Below, one piece after another: positions 1 to 9,425 of a stretch of 64,000 nucleotides of DNA. The stretch comes from Winogradskyella sp. Lineage in GTDB: Bacteria > Bacteroidota > Bacteroidia > Flavobacteriales > Flavobacteriaceae. The position numbers were made by a program, and so were the translations under genes. The stretch spans positions 155,993 through 219,992 of the forward strand of contig NZ_JANQIM010000003.1 of the NCBI RefSeq assembly GCF_028282165.1, read 5' to 3'. Numbering within the stretch: position 1 is the stretch's first letter; every line of letters begins with the position of its first letter. The notes beneath the pieces were generated by a model. It was not told where the DNA came from. It did not search any database and saw nothing but the letters and a program-made list of their open reading frames with translations.

Positions 1-228
1 TTAGCGGTAGGTATTTTTGGAAACCTAGCTAGTGGCGCACAATTTCTAAGTCAGCTTCTAGGTGTAGCCTCTTATGCTGCTATTTGTATCGTTTCTTCAT
101 TCATCATTATTTTCACACTGAAGAAAACAGTTGGAATTAGAGTTTCTGAACGCGAAGAACTGGAAGGACTAGATGGCTATGAGCATGGTATGGATGCTTA
201 TCCAGACTTTAGAATGAATGAACACTAA
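1..228 (+). CDS. amt: Ammonium transporter, C-terminal fragment
   Basis: This open frame enters from the left edge and ends at a TAA. The visible 75 residues hold one hydrophobic segment (about residues 20-40), the last membrane helix. A charged cytoplasmic tail follows with EREELEGLDGYEHGMDAYPDF, the usual C-terminal signature of Amt/MEP/Rh channels, where the tail couples the trimer subunits. The protein would carry ammonium across the inner membrane. A strong terminator follows about 45 bp later, so this gene ends its transcript. The family call rests on the tail only, because the pore region lies outside the window. Confidence 0.85.
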   Translation, partial: LAVGIFGNLASGAQFLSQLLGVASYAAICIVSSFIIIFTLKKTVGIRVSEREELEGLDGYEHGMDAYPDFRMNEH

Positions 229-270
229 CATTTAATAAGTTTGAATTAATTGTATAAATTTAATTGTTAG

Positions 271-306
271 AAAAAACCTCTGAAATTTACTTCAGAGGTT
301 TTTTTA
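271..306 (+). terminator. Rho-independent terminator after amt
   Basis: A perfect 10-bp inverted repeat (AACCTCTGAA / TTCAGAGGTT, loop ATTTAC) is followed by a run of five more T. It lies 43 bp after the amt stop codon. The A-run on the left would also let it work for the convergent ppc transcript. Confidence 0.9.
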
Positions 307-359
307 TTACTTACAATTGATCAACATAAATAATGAATAAGAAATTTTTGTCAGTTAGA

Positions 360-420
360 GTGTCCTGACGGTAAACGTCAGGATGTATCGAAAACAAGAA
401 AATTTCACTCGAAGTGACAC
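360..420. repeat. Palindromic intergenic repeat with two hairpins
   Basis: Between the convergent amt and ppc genes lie two stem-loops: TCCTGACG / CGTCAGGA (363-370 and 376-383) and TCACT / AGTGA (405-409 and 413-417). The outer GTGTC and GACAC also match. The stretch AATTTCACTCGAA recurs inside the glycosyltransferase gene near 34581-34595, and the TATCGA motif recurs in the element at 62909-63009. It is therefore read as a member of a dispersed repeat family rather than a simple terminator. Confidence 0.55.
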
Positions 421-449
421 GTTAGATACGGTTAAGCAATGCGTATTTA

Positions 450-3035
450 CTAAGCAGAATTTCGACTTGCATTAATATTTCCGAATAACGATCTAGTGAC
501 CATTTTCTCAAAAACCCTGATCTTTTCCTCATCCCTAACTTCAGCTTTTTCTAATTCCTGAATCTTTTTTAAGGCATACTGCTGTATGGTTAATAGTGGC
601 AACACAATAGACTCCCTAACAGCAATTGAAGCTTTTGAAACCAACTCATCTTCCATAAGCTCTTTGAAGCCCGTGAGTTTAAGAATAAGTCGCTTCGTCG
701 TCTCATATTCTGTATAAATGGTGGTCCAGAATTCACCATAATCTGGGTCCTCTGACATATATCGTGTTAGATTGAAAAATGATTTAGACAAGGACATCAT
801 ACTATTGGCAATTAAAGCCCTGAAGAATCGGGATGTCTGATACAAGTGCTGAACTTTTTCAAACTCATCTTTGTCTTCATAATATTTTAATGCTGTTCCG
901 ACTCCATAAAATCCAGGGACATTTTGTTTCAATTGACTCCATGATCCTACAAAAGGAATGGCTCTTAAATCCGCAAATACCAATCCGTCAGATTTACCTC
1001 GCTTAGATGGTCTACTGCCTATGTTGGTCTTAGCGTAATACTTCAGCGTACTCATATGCTCTAGATACGATAAAAACTTAGGATGCTTTTTAAAACTAAC
1101 ATAAGCTTCATAACTTAAATTCGCCAAGTTATCCATGACGTCTTTATCGTCTTCATGCATTTCTAACGTATTGTCATTAAGCCGGTTTGAAATACCTGAA
1201 CTTATCAGTTGCTCCATATTGTATTGAGACGATTCTATGGTCCCAAAGTTTGAACTGATTGTCTGCCCTTGAATGGTCAACTGTATTTCTTTGTCTTCCA
1301 CTGTTGGACCCAGCGACGCATAGAATTTATGTGTTTTACCTCCCCCACGTGCAGGCGGTCCACCTCTACCATCAAAAAATATGACATCAATATCGTACTT
1401 TCGAGATAACTCGGTTAAGGCTTCTTTCGCCCTGAAAATCCCCCAGTTCGCCATAAGATAACCTCCATCTTTAGTTCCATCGCTAAAACCAAGCATAATG
1501 GTCTGTCTGTCGCCTCGTTTTTCTAAATGCTTACGGTAATTTGGATTGGTGTAAAGTTCCTCCATAACACTTGGAGAAGCCTCTAGATCTGTTACTGTTT
1601 CGAATAACGGCACCACATCTACAGTTAAGTCATCACCAAAGGCAATCACTTTTAACATGGCAAATAACTGAAGAACATTTAAGGTGGTTTGGTTGTTACT
1701 AATGATATAGCGATTACAAGCGATTTCACCATTCTCATCTTGTATGGTTTTCATAGCCCTAATCGTCTTCACAATATTGATGGCCAATTCATCCTTAAAT
1801 TCCACCTCCTCGATGACACCACTTACCTCGGACAAATGCTTCAATTGTTGCTTAGCAGGTAGATCGAAAAAATCTTTGGGGAACTTATCACTTCCATTTT
1901 CAATCAATTCACGTACTAATGCCCTAAACATAGCATCATGGACACGACTATCCTGTCTTATATCCAAACTTGCAAAATGATAGCCAAACAATGTAATTCT
2001 ATTAATAAAAGTGGTCACCTTATCTACAAAAAGGGATTGATGCTGATCGATGAGTATATTTCTTATAGTTTCTAACTCTTTCTTTAGTTCCACCAAAGAA
2101 ATTCTACTCGATTCTTCTTTATGTAACAAGGTGTTGACCAATCTGTGATTGATATCAATAATGCGCTCCCTAATGCCTCTAAACGTCAGCCTTCTTCTGA
2201 GATACTTTACATCTTTAATGTAGCACTTGATGACTGACTCTTTGAGTTTTCTGGCGACGTCGAGTGTGATTTGTGGTGTTACAAACGGATTGCCATCCCT
2301 ATCGCCTCCTGGCCAGAATCCGACATTGATTAGAGAATTATCTATCTCTTGATCATCAAATATATTCTGTTGTATATAGTCGTAAATGCCCCCGAAAGAA
2401 TGATAAAATACATTTTTTAAGTACCACATAAGATTTACAGCCTCATCATAAGGTGTTGGCTTTTTATCTTTAAAAAATGGTGTCTTTCCCAATTGCCCCA
2501 ACAAGGTATTGATTTCATTTAAGTTACCTACCTTAATGGCTTCGGCTAGATCAGTAATAATCCCCAATACAGTTCCAGGATAAAATTGTGTCGGATGGGC
2601 CGTTAGGACGATTCTAACTTTAAATGCTTCTAGATACTCTTTCAACAACTCCTTTTTGTTTTCTGCCTGGGCACTTTCTTTTAAACTCCTTAGAGTACCT
2701 ATTCCCTCCATATTATTAACTACAGGAAATGCAGCATCCTCAACAGCATCGAACAATACCACTTGTCGTTCTATATATTGAATGAAACGAAACAGCAAAT
2801 TAATTTGACTTTGCTCTAATCGTCTTGCCTGATATTTTTCAAAAAAAGTATTAACTATTGTTGTCGGATCTTGCTGATTCTCAAAACCATCCTTACAGGT
2901 ATCATAAAAAAGAGGCAACAAAGCAGCCGTTTTAGACAATGCATCAAACGGCAAGGTCATAAATATACTATTGTATATCCTATATTTTGATAAAACATTT
3001 TGGTTAAAACGTTTTAATTTTGGCTCTGCTGGCAT
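450..3035 (-). CDS. ppc: Phosphoenolpyruvate carboxylase
   Basis: This enzyme carboxylates phosphoenolpyruvate to oxaloacetate, an anaplerotic cytosolic reaction. The 861-residue protein has TAHPTQ at residues 145-150 (catalytic His region), the GGDRDGNPFVTP block, and the loop FFDGRGGPPARGGG. That loop is the Bacteroidota form of the FHGRGG motif. It is close to the usual family length (about 850-900). An ATG 31 codons further upstream would overlap leuB by 89 bp, so the internal ATG (codon 3033-3035) with MPAEPKLKRF was chosen; it leaves a 4-bp gap after leuB. It is the last gene of the leucine operon, an uncommon partner for leu genes. Confidence 0.93.
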   Translation of the reverse strand: MPAEPKLKRFNQNVLSKYRIYNSIFMTLPFDALSKTAALLPLFYDTCKDGFENQQDPTTIVNTFFEKYQARRLEQSQINLLFRFIQYIERQVVLFDAVEDAAFPVVNNMEGIGTLRSLKESAQAENKKELLKEYLEAFKVRIVLTAHPTQFYPGTVLGIITDLAEAIKVGNLNEINTLLGQLGKTPFFKDKKPTPYDEAVNLMWYLKNVFYHSFGGIYDYIQQNIFDDQEIDNSLINVGFWPGGDRDGNPFVTPQITLDVARKLKESVIKCYIKDVKYLRRRLTFRGIRERIIDINHRLVNTLLHKEESSRISLVELKKELETIRNILIDQHQSLFVDKVTTFINRITLFGYHFASLDIRQDSRVHDAMFRALVRELIENGSDKFPKDFFDLPAKQQLKHLSEVSGVIEEVEFKDELAINIVKTIRAMKTIQDENGEIACNRYIISNNQTTLNVLQLFAMLKVIAFGDDLTVDVVPLFETVTDLEASPSVMEELYTNPNYRKHLEKRGDRQTIMLGFSDGTKDGGYLMANWGIFRAKEALTELSRKYDIDVIFFDGRGGPPARGGGKTHKFYASLGPTVEDKEIQLTIQGQTISSNFGTIESSQYNMEQLISSGISNRLNDNTLEMHEDDKDVMDNLANLSYEAYVSFKKHPKFLSYLEHMSTLKYYAKTNIGSRPSKRGKSDGLVFADLRAIPFVGSWSQLKQNVPGFYGVGTALKYYEDKDEFEKVQHLYQTSRFFRALIANSMMSLSKSFFNLTRYMSEDPDYGEFWTTIYTEYETTKRLILKLTGFKELMEDELVSKASIAVRESIVLPLLTIQQYALKKIQELEKAEVRDEEKIRVFEKMVTRSLFGNINASRNSA

Positions 3036-3039
3036 GGAT

Positions 3040-4158
3040 TTAAATAATTGTGGATTGTCCCAAATGGATATTAGTAAAATTAATGTTTTTATCCTTTGGG
3101 TTGTAAATAAAATCCTCGATAAATTCACCTACTCTCGATGTGGTGACATTATCGTATTTGGTGTTAACATCTGGTGTGGATATATCCAACTTTAAAGACT
3201 TCTCCACAGCTAGCCTCAACAATTCGGCTTCGCTGAACAATTCAAAATGCTCTAATAACATGGTTGCTGAAAGTATAGACGCGATTGGATTGGCAATACC
3301 TTTTCCTGTGGCTTGAGGATACGACCCATGAATCGGCTCGAACATGGCATATTTTTCACCTACTGAAGCCGATGCTAATAGCCCTATCGAACCTCCAATA
3401 ACACTGGCTTCATCACTTATGATGTCACCAAACATATTTTCTGTTAGAATGACATCAAATTGCTTAGGGTTGAGTATCATTTGCATGGCCGCATTGTCAA
3501 CAAACAAAAAGTCCAGTTCTACATCTGGATACTGACTTGACATTTCGGTAACCACGCGTCGCCATAACCTTGAACTTTCAAGTACATTAGCTTTATCAAC
3601 CAAAGTCACCTTATGGTCTCTATTTTCAGCAGCCTTAAAAGCTAAATGGGCAATACGCTCTATTTCTTCTCGGGAATACGTACATAGATCTGATGCCACA
3701 TTACCGTCATCACTTAACTGTTTTTCACCAAAATAAATACCGCCCGTCAGTTCTCTGTAGATACTGATGTCGGTACCTTCAATAATATGTTTTTTTAATG
3801 GCGATTTATCCAACAAGGTTTGATAAGCTTTTACTGGTCTAATATTTGCAAACAAGCCCAGTTCTTTTCTCAGTTTAAGTAAGCCTTGTTCTGGTCTTAC
3901 TTTAGCCGAAGGATTATTATCGTATTTGGGGTGCCCGATAGCACCAAATAAAATGGCATCACTAGACTTGCAAATATCTAAAGTTGCTTCCGGTAAAGGA
4001 TCATTATGATTGTCGATAGCGATCGCCCCCACATCGGCCTTAGTAAACGTAAAGTGATGATTGAATTCTGTTGCAATAGCTTTTAAAGCTTTTACGGCTT
4101 GGTTAGTAACTTCTGGGCCAATGCCATCACCTGGTAAAACTGCTATATTTAATTTCAT
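3040..4158 (-). CDS. leuB: 3-isopropylmalate dehydrogenase
   Basis: This enzyme oxidatively decarboxylates 3-isopropylmalate with NAD+, the third dedicated step of leucine synthesis. The 372-residue protein begins MKLNIAVLPGDGIGPEV, the family's N-terminal strand. It carries GAIGHPKYD, the substrate-binding LRKELGLFANIRP block, and the metal-site segment around ENMFGDIISDEAS. The C-terminal tail (about residues 345-372, rich in Asn) runs slightly past the usual end. It sits 12 bp after leuD and 4 bp before ppc in the same transcript. Confidence 0.95.
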   Translation of the reverse strand: MKLNIAVLPGDGIGPEVTNQAVKALKAIATEFNHHFTFTKADVGAIAIDNHNDPLPEATLDICKSSDAILFGAIGHPKYDNNPSAKVRPEQGLLKLRKELGLFANIRPVKAYQTLLDKSPLKKHIIEGTDISIYRELTGGIYFGEKQLSDDGNVASDLCTYSREEIERIAHLAFKAAENRDHKVTLVDKANVLESSRLWRRVVTEMSSQYPDVELDFLFVDNAAMQMILNPKQFDVILTENMFGDIISDEASVIGGSIGLLASASVGEKYAMFEPIHGSYPQATGKGIANPIASILSATMLLEHFELFSEAELLRLAVEKSLKLDISTPDVNTKYDNVTTSRVGEFIEDFIYNPKDKNINFTNIHLGQSTII

Positions 4159-4170
4159 TTCTCTTCTTAG

Positions 4171-4761
4171 TTAGTATGTTTTTTGAGCTTCGAAAGCTTC
4201 AATTAATTCTTTATTATTAATTAGATAATCTATGTCGTCGTAACCATTAATTAAACAAGTTTTTTTGTAAGCATCTATTTCAAATCTTTCTGAAAGGTTT
4301 TTATCTTCAACCGAAATGACCTGATCTTCTAAATTTACTTTTACAACCGTCTGTGGATTGGACTCAATTTCGTCAAACAAGTCACTTAAAAACTGTTCTG
4401 ATATTTGTACTGGGAGCAATCCATTATTTAAGGCATTTCCTTTGAAGATATCTGCAAAGAAACTAGACACGACAACTTTAAAACCATAACCCATAATCGC
4501 CCAGGCCGCATGTTCTCTACTAGAACCGCATCCAAAATTATTGCCAGCGACTAAAATACTTCCGTAGAATTGGGAATTATTTAAAACAAAATCCGTATTG
4601 ACCGACCCATCTTCATTAAACCTCCAATCCCTGAATACATTACCCCCAAATCCTTTTTTATCGGTTGCCTTTAAGAAACGAGCAGGAATGATTTGATCCG
4701 TATCAACATTTTCAATATTCAACGGAATAGCTGTAGATCTTAATGTGGTGAACTTTTCCAT
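4171..4761 (-). CDS. leuD: 3-isopropylmalate dehydratase, small subunit
   Basis: This is the swivel-domain subunit of isopropylmalate isomerase and pairs with LeuC to interconvert 2- and 3-isopropylmalate. The 196 residues include [14 protein letters not shown] near the start and the conserved [16 protein letters not shown] loop at about 72-87, which reaches into the LeuC active site. Length is normal for the bacterial small subunit. Its ATG shares one base with the leuC stop (TAATG), which points to translational coupling. Confidence 0.96.
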   Translation of the reverse strand: MEKFTTLRSTAIPLNIENVDTDQIIPARFLKATDKKGFGGNVFRDWRFNEDGSVNTDFVLNNSQFYGSILVAGNNFGCGSSREHAAWAIMGYGFKVVVSSFFADIFKGNALNNGLLPVQISEQFLSDLFDEIESNPQTVVKVNLEDQVISVEDKNLSERFEIDAYKKTCLINGYDDIDYLINNKELIEAFEAQKTY

Positions 4762-6146
4762 TAGTTCAAATGTTTTGTGATGTCAATAATTTTTCCTTCG
4801 ACTGCTGTCGCTGCTGCCACTAAAGGACTAGCCAGTATGGTTCTAGCACCTTGTCCTTGTCGACCTTCAAAGTTTCTGTTAGAGGTTGAAACACAATACT
4901 CGCCTTGCGGGATTTTATCATCATTCATGGCTAAACAAGCCGAACAGCCTGGCTGACGTAATTCGAAACCTGCTTCATCAAAAATAGCCTTAAGACCTTC
5001 TTCAATAATTTGAGCCTCTACTTGCTTACTGCCTGGCACCAACCATGCCGTAACATTGTCGGCCTTTTGCTTACCTTTAATATAGTTTGCCGCTACTCTA
5101 AAATCTTCGATTCTAGAATTGGTACAACTCCCAATGAATACGTAGTTGATGGGTTTATCGATTAAACGTTCTCCAGCCTTAAAATCCATGTAGTTTAATG
5201 ACTTTTTAAACGACGCATTATCTTCCTCAGGAATAGTTTCGGTTATTTTTATGCCCATACCTGGATTTGTTCCGTAAGTAATCATCGGCTCAATATCATC
5301 CGCATCAAAGGTATATTCATTATCAAACACTGCTCCTTCATCCGTTGGAAGTGTTTTCCAATAGTTGACTTTCTTTTCAAACTCCTCGCCCTTTGGGGAA
5401 AACTTTCTTCCTTTGATATAGTCGAAAGTGGTCTGGTCTGGCGCAATCATACCACCACGAGCACCCATTTCGATACTCATGTTGCATACAGTCATACGAC
5501 CTTCCATACTCATGTCTTCAAAAACACTTCCTGCATATTCGCAAAAGTACCCTGTACCTGCGTTGGTGCCGAGTTTTGATATAATATATAGAATCACATC
5601 CTTTGGAAGCACACCATTTTTCAACTTGCCATTTACCGTAACCCTAAGACTCTTAGGCTTTTTGAGCAGCAAGCATTGACTGGCAAAAACCTGAGCTACC
5701 TGGCTTGTGCCAATACCAAAAGCAATGGCTCCAAAAGCACCATGGGTCGACGTATGACTATCGCCACAAACCATGGTAATTCCAGGTTGGGTGATTCCCA
5801 ATTCTGGTGCCATTACGTGCACAATTCCATTATATTTATGGCCTAACTCATATAGTGTAATGTTGTTTTTCTTACAGTTTTCTGAAAGTTGCTCTAGCTG
5901 TTTTCTGGATAAGGCATCCTTTATAGGCTGATCTTGATTGAGCGTCGGTGTATTATGATCTGCTGTTGCTATAATTTGATCGGGTCTAAAAATAGGAATT
6001 CCGCGATTTTCCAATTCATTGAAAGCCTGCGGACTTGTAACTTCGTGTATTAAGTGCCTATCGATATACAATATCTGTGGCCCATTCTCAATACTACTAA
6101 CCACATGTGAATCCCAGACCTTATCGAATAGTGTTTTTTTGTTCAT
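4761..6146 (-). CDS. leuC: 3-isopropylmalate dehydratase, large subunit
   Basis: This is the [4Fe-4S] aconitase-family subunit of isopropylmalate isomerase (461 residues). Visible features are [13 protein letters not shown] at the N-terminus, [15 protein letters not shown], and the cluster ligands in GSCTNSR and in [22 protein letters not shown] near the C-terminus is also typical. The leuA stop codon TAG is directly followed by this gene's ATG with no gap, so the two are very likely coupled in translation. Confidence 0.96.
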   Translation of the reverse strand: MNKKTLFDKVWDSHVVSSIENGPQILYIDRHLIHEVTSPQAFNELENRGIPIFRPDQIIATADHNTPTLNQDQPIKDALSRKQLEQLSENCKKNNITLYELGHKYNGIVHVMAPELGITQPGITMVCGDSHTSTHGAFGAIAFGIGTSQVAQVFASQCLLLKKPKSLRVTVNGKLKNGVLPKDVILYIISKLGTNAGTGYFCEYAGSVFEDMSMEGRMTVCNMSIEMGARGGMIAPDQTTFDYIKGRKFSPKGEEFEKKVNYWKTLPTDEGAVFDNEYTFDADDIEPMITYGTNPGMGIKITETIPEEDNASFKKSLNYMDFKAGERLIDKPINYVFIGSCTNSRIEDFRVAANYIKGKQKADNVTAWLVPGSKQVEAQIIEEGLKAIFDEAGFELRQPGCSACLAMNDDKIPQGEYCVSTSNRNFEGRQGQGARTILASPLVAAATAVEGKIIDITKHLN

Positions 6147-7322
6147 CTAAGCTGAAATAATTTGCTGGTAAACCTTACTTGTTTCAATAATTTGATGAAT
6201 ATCATTATCATCAATCTCTTTCTTTTGATCTGCAAAGCTCAAGAAGTTTATATAAACCTCATCTAACTGCAACTTGGTTAAATCGTAACCTACTTTTTTT
6301 GCTCTATAGGCCAAGGCTGCACGACCACTTCTGGCTGTTAGGACAATCGCAGAATCGGTTACACCAACATCTTTAGGGTCAATGATTTCGTAAGTTTCAC
6401 GATTTTTAATAACACCATCTTGGTGAATCCCCGAACTATGGGCAAAAGCGTTTGCGCCCACTATAGCTTTATTCGGTTGCGTATAAATACCCATACTATC
6501 GCTTACTAACTGGCTCGTACCATAAAGCATTGATGTATTAATATTAGTATCCAAATTAAGATAAGGATGTTGCTTTAACACCATCACTACTTCTTCTAAA
6601 GCCGTATTACCAGCACGCTCACCAATTCCATTTATGGTACATTCTATCTGTCTAGCTCCATTAATAACACCTTCAATAGAGTTAGCGGTTGCTAGACCTA
6701 AATCATTATGGCAATGGCAAGATAAAATGGCTTTTTCAATACCCTTTACATTTTCTTTAAGGTATTTCATTTTTGCACCATACTCGCTAGGTAAGCAATA
6801 ACCCGTGGTATCTGGTATATTTAACACTGTAGCACCAGCTTTAATAGCCACTTCACAGACTCTCGCCAAAAAATCATTATCCGTTCGACCTGCGTCTTCG
6901 GCATAAAACTCAACATCCTCTACAAAAGACTTTGCATACTTTACTGCTGCAAAGGCACGATCTAAAATATCTTCCCTGGTCGTTTTAAATTTATGTACTA
7001 TATGAGAATCCGAAGTTCCAATTCCTGTGTGAATTCTTGGTCTAACCGCATGTTTTAATGCATCTGCAGCAACTTTAATATCATTCTCCACCGATCGTGT
7101 TAAGCCACAAACCGTGGCATTTTTAACAATTTTTGAAATAGCTTCAACCGATTTAAAGTCACCTGGACTAGATACTGGAAAACCGGCTTCAATAACATCT
7201 ACTCCAAGTGTATCTAACTGTTCTGCGATAACAACCTTCTGTTCTGTATTAAGCTTACAGCCAGGCACTTGCTCGCCGTCGCGAAGGGTTGTATCAAAAA
7301 TTTGAATATTGGTATTTGCCAT
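6147..7322 (-). CDS. leuA: 2-isopropylmalate synthase, short form
   Basis: This enzyme condenses acetyl-CoA with 2-oxoisovalerate, the committed step of leucine synthesis. The HMGL-type TIM barrel is complete: [13 protein letters not shown] (residues 9-21) with metal and substrate ligands, [15 protein letters not shown], and [14 protein letters not shown]. At 391 residues it lacks the roughly 110-residue C-terminal LeuA dimer domain that binds leucine in longer enzymes. Feedback inhibition would therefore have to come from elsewhere. It is the first gene of the operon; the 143 bp upstream, shared with a divergent gene, show no obvious attenuator. Confidence 0.93.
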   Translation of the reverse strand: MANTNIQIFDTTLRDGEQVPGCKLNTEQKVVIAEQLDTLGVDVIEAGFPVSSPGDFKSVEAISKIVKNATVCGLTRSVENDIKVAADALKHAVRPRIHTGIGTSDSHIVHKFKTTREDILDRAFAAVKYAKSFVEDVEFYAEDAGRTDNDFLARVCEVAIKAGATVLNIPDTTGYCLPSEYGAKMKYLKENVKGIEKAILSCHCHNDLGLATANSIEGVINGARQIECTINGIGERAGNTALEEVVMVLKQHPYLNLDTNINTSMLYGTSQLVSDSMGIYTQPNKAIVGANAFAHSSGIHQDGVIKNRETYEIIDPKDVGVTDSAIVLTARSGRAALAYRAKKVGYDLTKLQLDEVYINFLSFADQKKEIDDNDIHQIIETSKVYQQIISA

Positions 7323-7465
7323 TTATCAAAATATAGATTAGTATTGTCTTACGAATTTATACCTTGAAATCCTCAATAATTAAAGCTACGATTTGTTTTT
7401 ACGATGTTCAAAACCAAATTTACATGTTATAATTTTGATTTTCAATTATATACACTTATTTTTCA

Positions 7466-9016
7466 TTGACAACTAAAGGCCAAAAAGATAACTTATTTTC
7501 ACTGGTAAAATCTTTAACGAAATCAGAGAAACGCCAGTTTAAACTCTACGTGGGACGATTAGGGGTAAATACGGATTCTAAGTTTTTAAATTTATTCAAT
7601 CTTTTGGACAAAGCTAAAGTCTATAACGAGGTTGCTATTTTAAAAAGTGGAATTGTAAAAAAACAACAACTCGCTAACGTCAAAGCACATTTATACAAGC
7701 AAATCTTAATAAGCCTCAAACTCAATCCCTCCCATCAAAATGTACGCTCACAAATTAGAGAACAACTAGATTTTGCATCCATTTTATATCACAAAGGTTT
7801 ATATAAACAAAGTCTGAAAATTCTCGATAAGGCCAAAGAACTGGCCATTGTGAATGAAGAAAAAAACATGGCTTTTGAAATTGTAGAGCTCGAAAAAATT
7901 ATTGAATCACAATATATTACTCGAAGCATAAGCACAAGAGCAGACGAATTGGCCATACAAGCTAGAGATTTAAGTGCTCAAAATGTTATAGCCAGCAAAC
8001 TATCTAATTTATCGCTTCAATTGTACAGCATCATTCTTAAAACGGGTTATGTAAAAAATGAAGATGAGGCTAGGCAAGTCACCAAATATTTTAATGACCG
8101 GCTTCCAGATATTAAAGGTAAAAGACTAGGATTCAGAGAAAAACTGTGGTATTGCAAAGCACATCTATGGTATTACTTGCTATTGCAAGATTTTTTGAAC
8201 AGTTACCGTTATGCTTCAAAATGGGTAGACTTGTTTTATCAGTACCCTAAGATGATTAATGTTAATCCCGTATTTTTTCTCAAAGGAAATAACTACTTAC
8301 TAGAGTCCATATTTTTCCTGAGAAACAAGGAGAAATTTGTCGAAAAACTAGAAGATTTCAAAACAACTGTTAGTCATCCAAAATTTATTAAAGACGAAAA
8401 TGTGGCGACGTTGGTTTTTCTCTACACCAATTTCCACAGCATTAACCAACACTTTATTGATGGTAGTTTTGAAGAAGGTCTTGCTCTAATTCCAAAAATT
8501 GAAGAAGAGCTGTTAGACTTTGAAGACCGCATAGACCCACATCATAAAGCCATCTTTTACTACAAATTTGCCAGTTTAGAATTCGGGTCTGGTAATAACA
8601 AAGCTTGCATAAAATATTTAGATAAAATCATTTCGAATAAATCCTTATCCATGCGCGAAGATTTACTCTGCTTCTCAAGAGTCTTAAATCTCGTAGCTCA
8701 TTATGAAGCTGGATTAGATTACCACCTCGAAGCACTTTTACGCAGTACCTACAAGTTTTTAATTAAGATGAATGACTTGCATGAGGTACAAAAAGAAATG
8801 ATAAAATTTATACGCGGTTTACAAGATATCTACCCTCATGATCTAAAAAATGCATTTCGAGAATTAGTGGAGCGACTCAAGACTTACGAAGACCATCCTT
8901 ATGAGCGCAGGTCTTTCCTTTACCTCGATATTATTTCGTGGTTAGAGAGTAAAATTGAAAATAAATCAGTGGCAAATATCATCAGGAATAAATACCTAAA
9001 TCGCAATAAAAACTAA
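7466..9016 (+). CDS. Conserved helical-repeat protein of unknown function
   Basis: I do not recognise a named domain. The 516-residue protein is soluble, with no signal peptide or membrane span, and is almost all helical. Repeated patterns such as ILYHKGLYKQSLKILDKAKELA (about residues 106-127) and later similar pairs suggest TPR-like repeats. The frame opens with TTG at 7466 followed by MTTKGQKDNLFSLVKSLTKSEKRQFKLYV; no ATG fits better, and the conserved-looking N-terminus supports this start. It is transcribed divergently from leuA and ends before the riboswitch leader. The role is unknown. Confidence 0.7.
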   Translation: MTTKGQKDNLFSLVKSLTKSEKRQFKLYVGRLGVNTDSKFLNLFNLLDKAKVYNEVAILKSGIVKKQQLANVKAHLYKQILISLKLNPSHQNVRSQIREQLDFASILYHKGLYKQSLKILDKAKELAIVNEEKNMAFEIVELEKIIESQYITRSISTRADELAIQARDLSAQNVIASKLSNLSLQLYSIILKTGYVKNEDEARQVTKYFNDRLPDIKGKRLGFREKLWYCKAHLWYYLLLQDFLNSYRYASKWVDLFYQYPKMINVNPVFFLKGNNYLLESIFFLRNKEKFVEKLEDFKTTVSHPKFIKDENVATLVFLYTNFHSINQHFIDGSFEEGLALIPKIEEELLDFEDRIDPHHKAIFYYKFASLEFGSGNNKACIKYLDKIISNKSLSMREDLLCFSRVLNLVAHYEAGLDYHLEALLRSTYKFLIKMNDLHEVQKEMIKFIRGLQDIYPHDLKNAFRELVERLKTYEDHPYERRSFLYLDIISWLESKIENKSVANIIRNKYLNRNKN

Positions 9017-9104
9017 CCAAACTTTGACCTCATGTTCATGATTTTGTGTTTTTTATAACATTAGTTTTTCATTTTCATAAAAAAAGTATAAAACTGAAAA
9101 TAAA

Positions 9105-9137
9105 TTTGGATTTTAATTTTTTGTAATGCAATATTTG
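9105..9137 (+). promoter_or_regulatory. Possible promoter for the riboswitch transcript
   Basis: TTTG at 9105-9108 and AATATTTG at 9130-9137 resemble the Bacteroidota -33 (TTTG) and -7 (TAnnTTTG) elements. Spacing is 21 rather than the usual 19 bp, and the first base of the -7 box is off. It lies 32 bp before the riboswitch P1 stem, a sensible place. Confidence 0.3.
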
Positions 9138-9168
9138 TAAAGACAAAGTTCAAAACACTTACTGAAAT

Positions 9169-9289
9169 GTTATCAAGAAAGGTGGAGGGAATAGACCCGA
9201 CGAAGCCTTAGCAACCCTCAGATTTACTGAGAAGGTGCTAAATTCTACTTGAATGCGCAGGTCATTTTTTGCAAGTTCGGATAGATAAC
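9169..9289 (+). promoter_or_regulatory. SAM-I (S-box) riboswitch
   Basis: The leader matches the S-box consensus in order: P1 5' strand GTTATC, then AAGAAAGGTGGAGGGA, GACCCGACGAAGCC, TTAGCAACC, AAGGTGCTAAATTC, and the closing P1 strand GATAAC at 9284-9289. It senses S-adenosylmethionine and would turn down the metY-metX genes when SAM is high. No terminator with a T-run follows in the expression platform. Instead there is an 8-bp hairpin (9296-9317) and a second palindrome (9372-9389), so control may act on translation or by a non-standard terminator. Confidence 0.93.
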
Positions 9290-9295
9290 CAAAGA

Positions 9296-9317
9296 CTAAT
9301 TACCCATCTGTAATTAG
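9296..9317 (+). other. Hairpin directly after the SAM riboswitch
   Basis: A perfect 8-bp inverted repeat, CTAATTAC / GTAATTAG with loop CCATCT, starts 7 bases after P1 closes. It is AT-rich and is followed by CACATTCTTA, not a T-run, so it is not a standard terminator. It may be part of the expression platform. Confidence 0.45.
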
Positions 9318-9371
9318 CACATTCTTATAACATTTTTCTATTAGGTACGCTTCTAAGAGGAGGCATATTTG

Positions 9372-9389
9372 TCCCGATAGTTATCGGGA
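9372..9389. repeat. Dispersed TCCCGATA palindrome
   Basis: TCCCGATAGTTATCGGGA has 8-bp arms around a 2-base centre. Near-identical copies occur at 28128-28145 and, inside a coding sequence, at 42852-42865. It sits 36 bp before the metY start codon in the leader. Confidence 0.65.
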
Positions 9390-9425
9390 TTGGTTTAATT
9401 TATTTTAACTCAAAAAACTAGAAAA

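Noticed and set aside
3036..3128. Longer N-terminus for ppc
   Set aside because: It would overlap leuB by 89 bp, and the added residues look like out-of-frame leuB, not PEP carboxylase.
9296..9317. Classic terminator of the SAM riboswitch
   Set aside because: The stem is AT-rich and no T-run follows.
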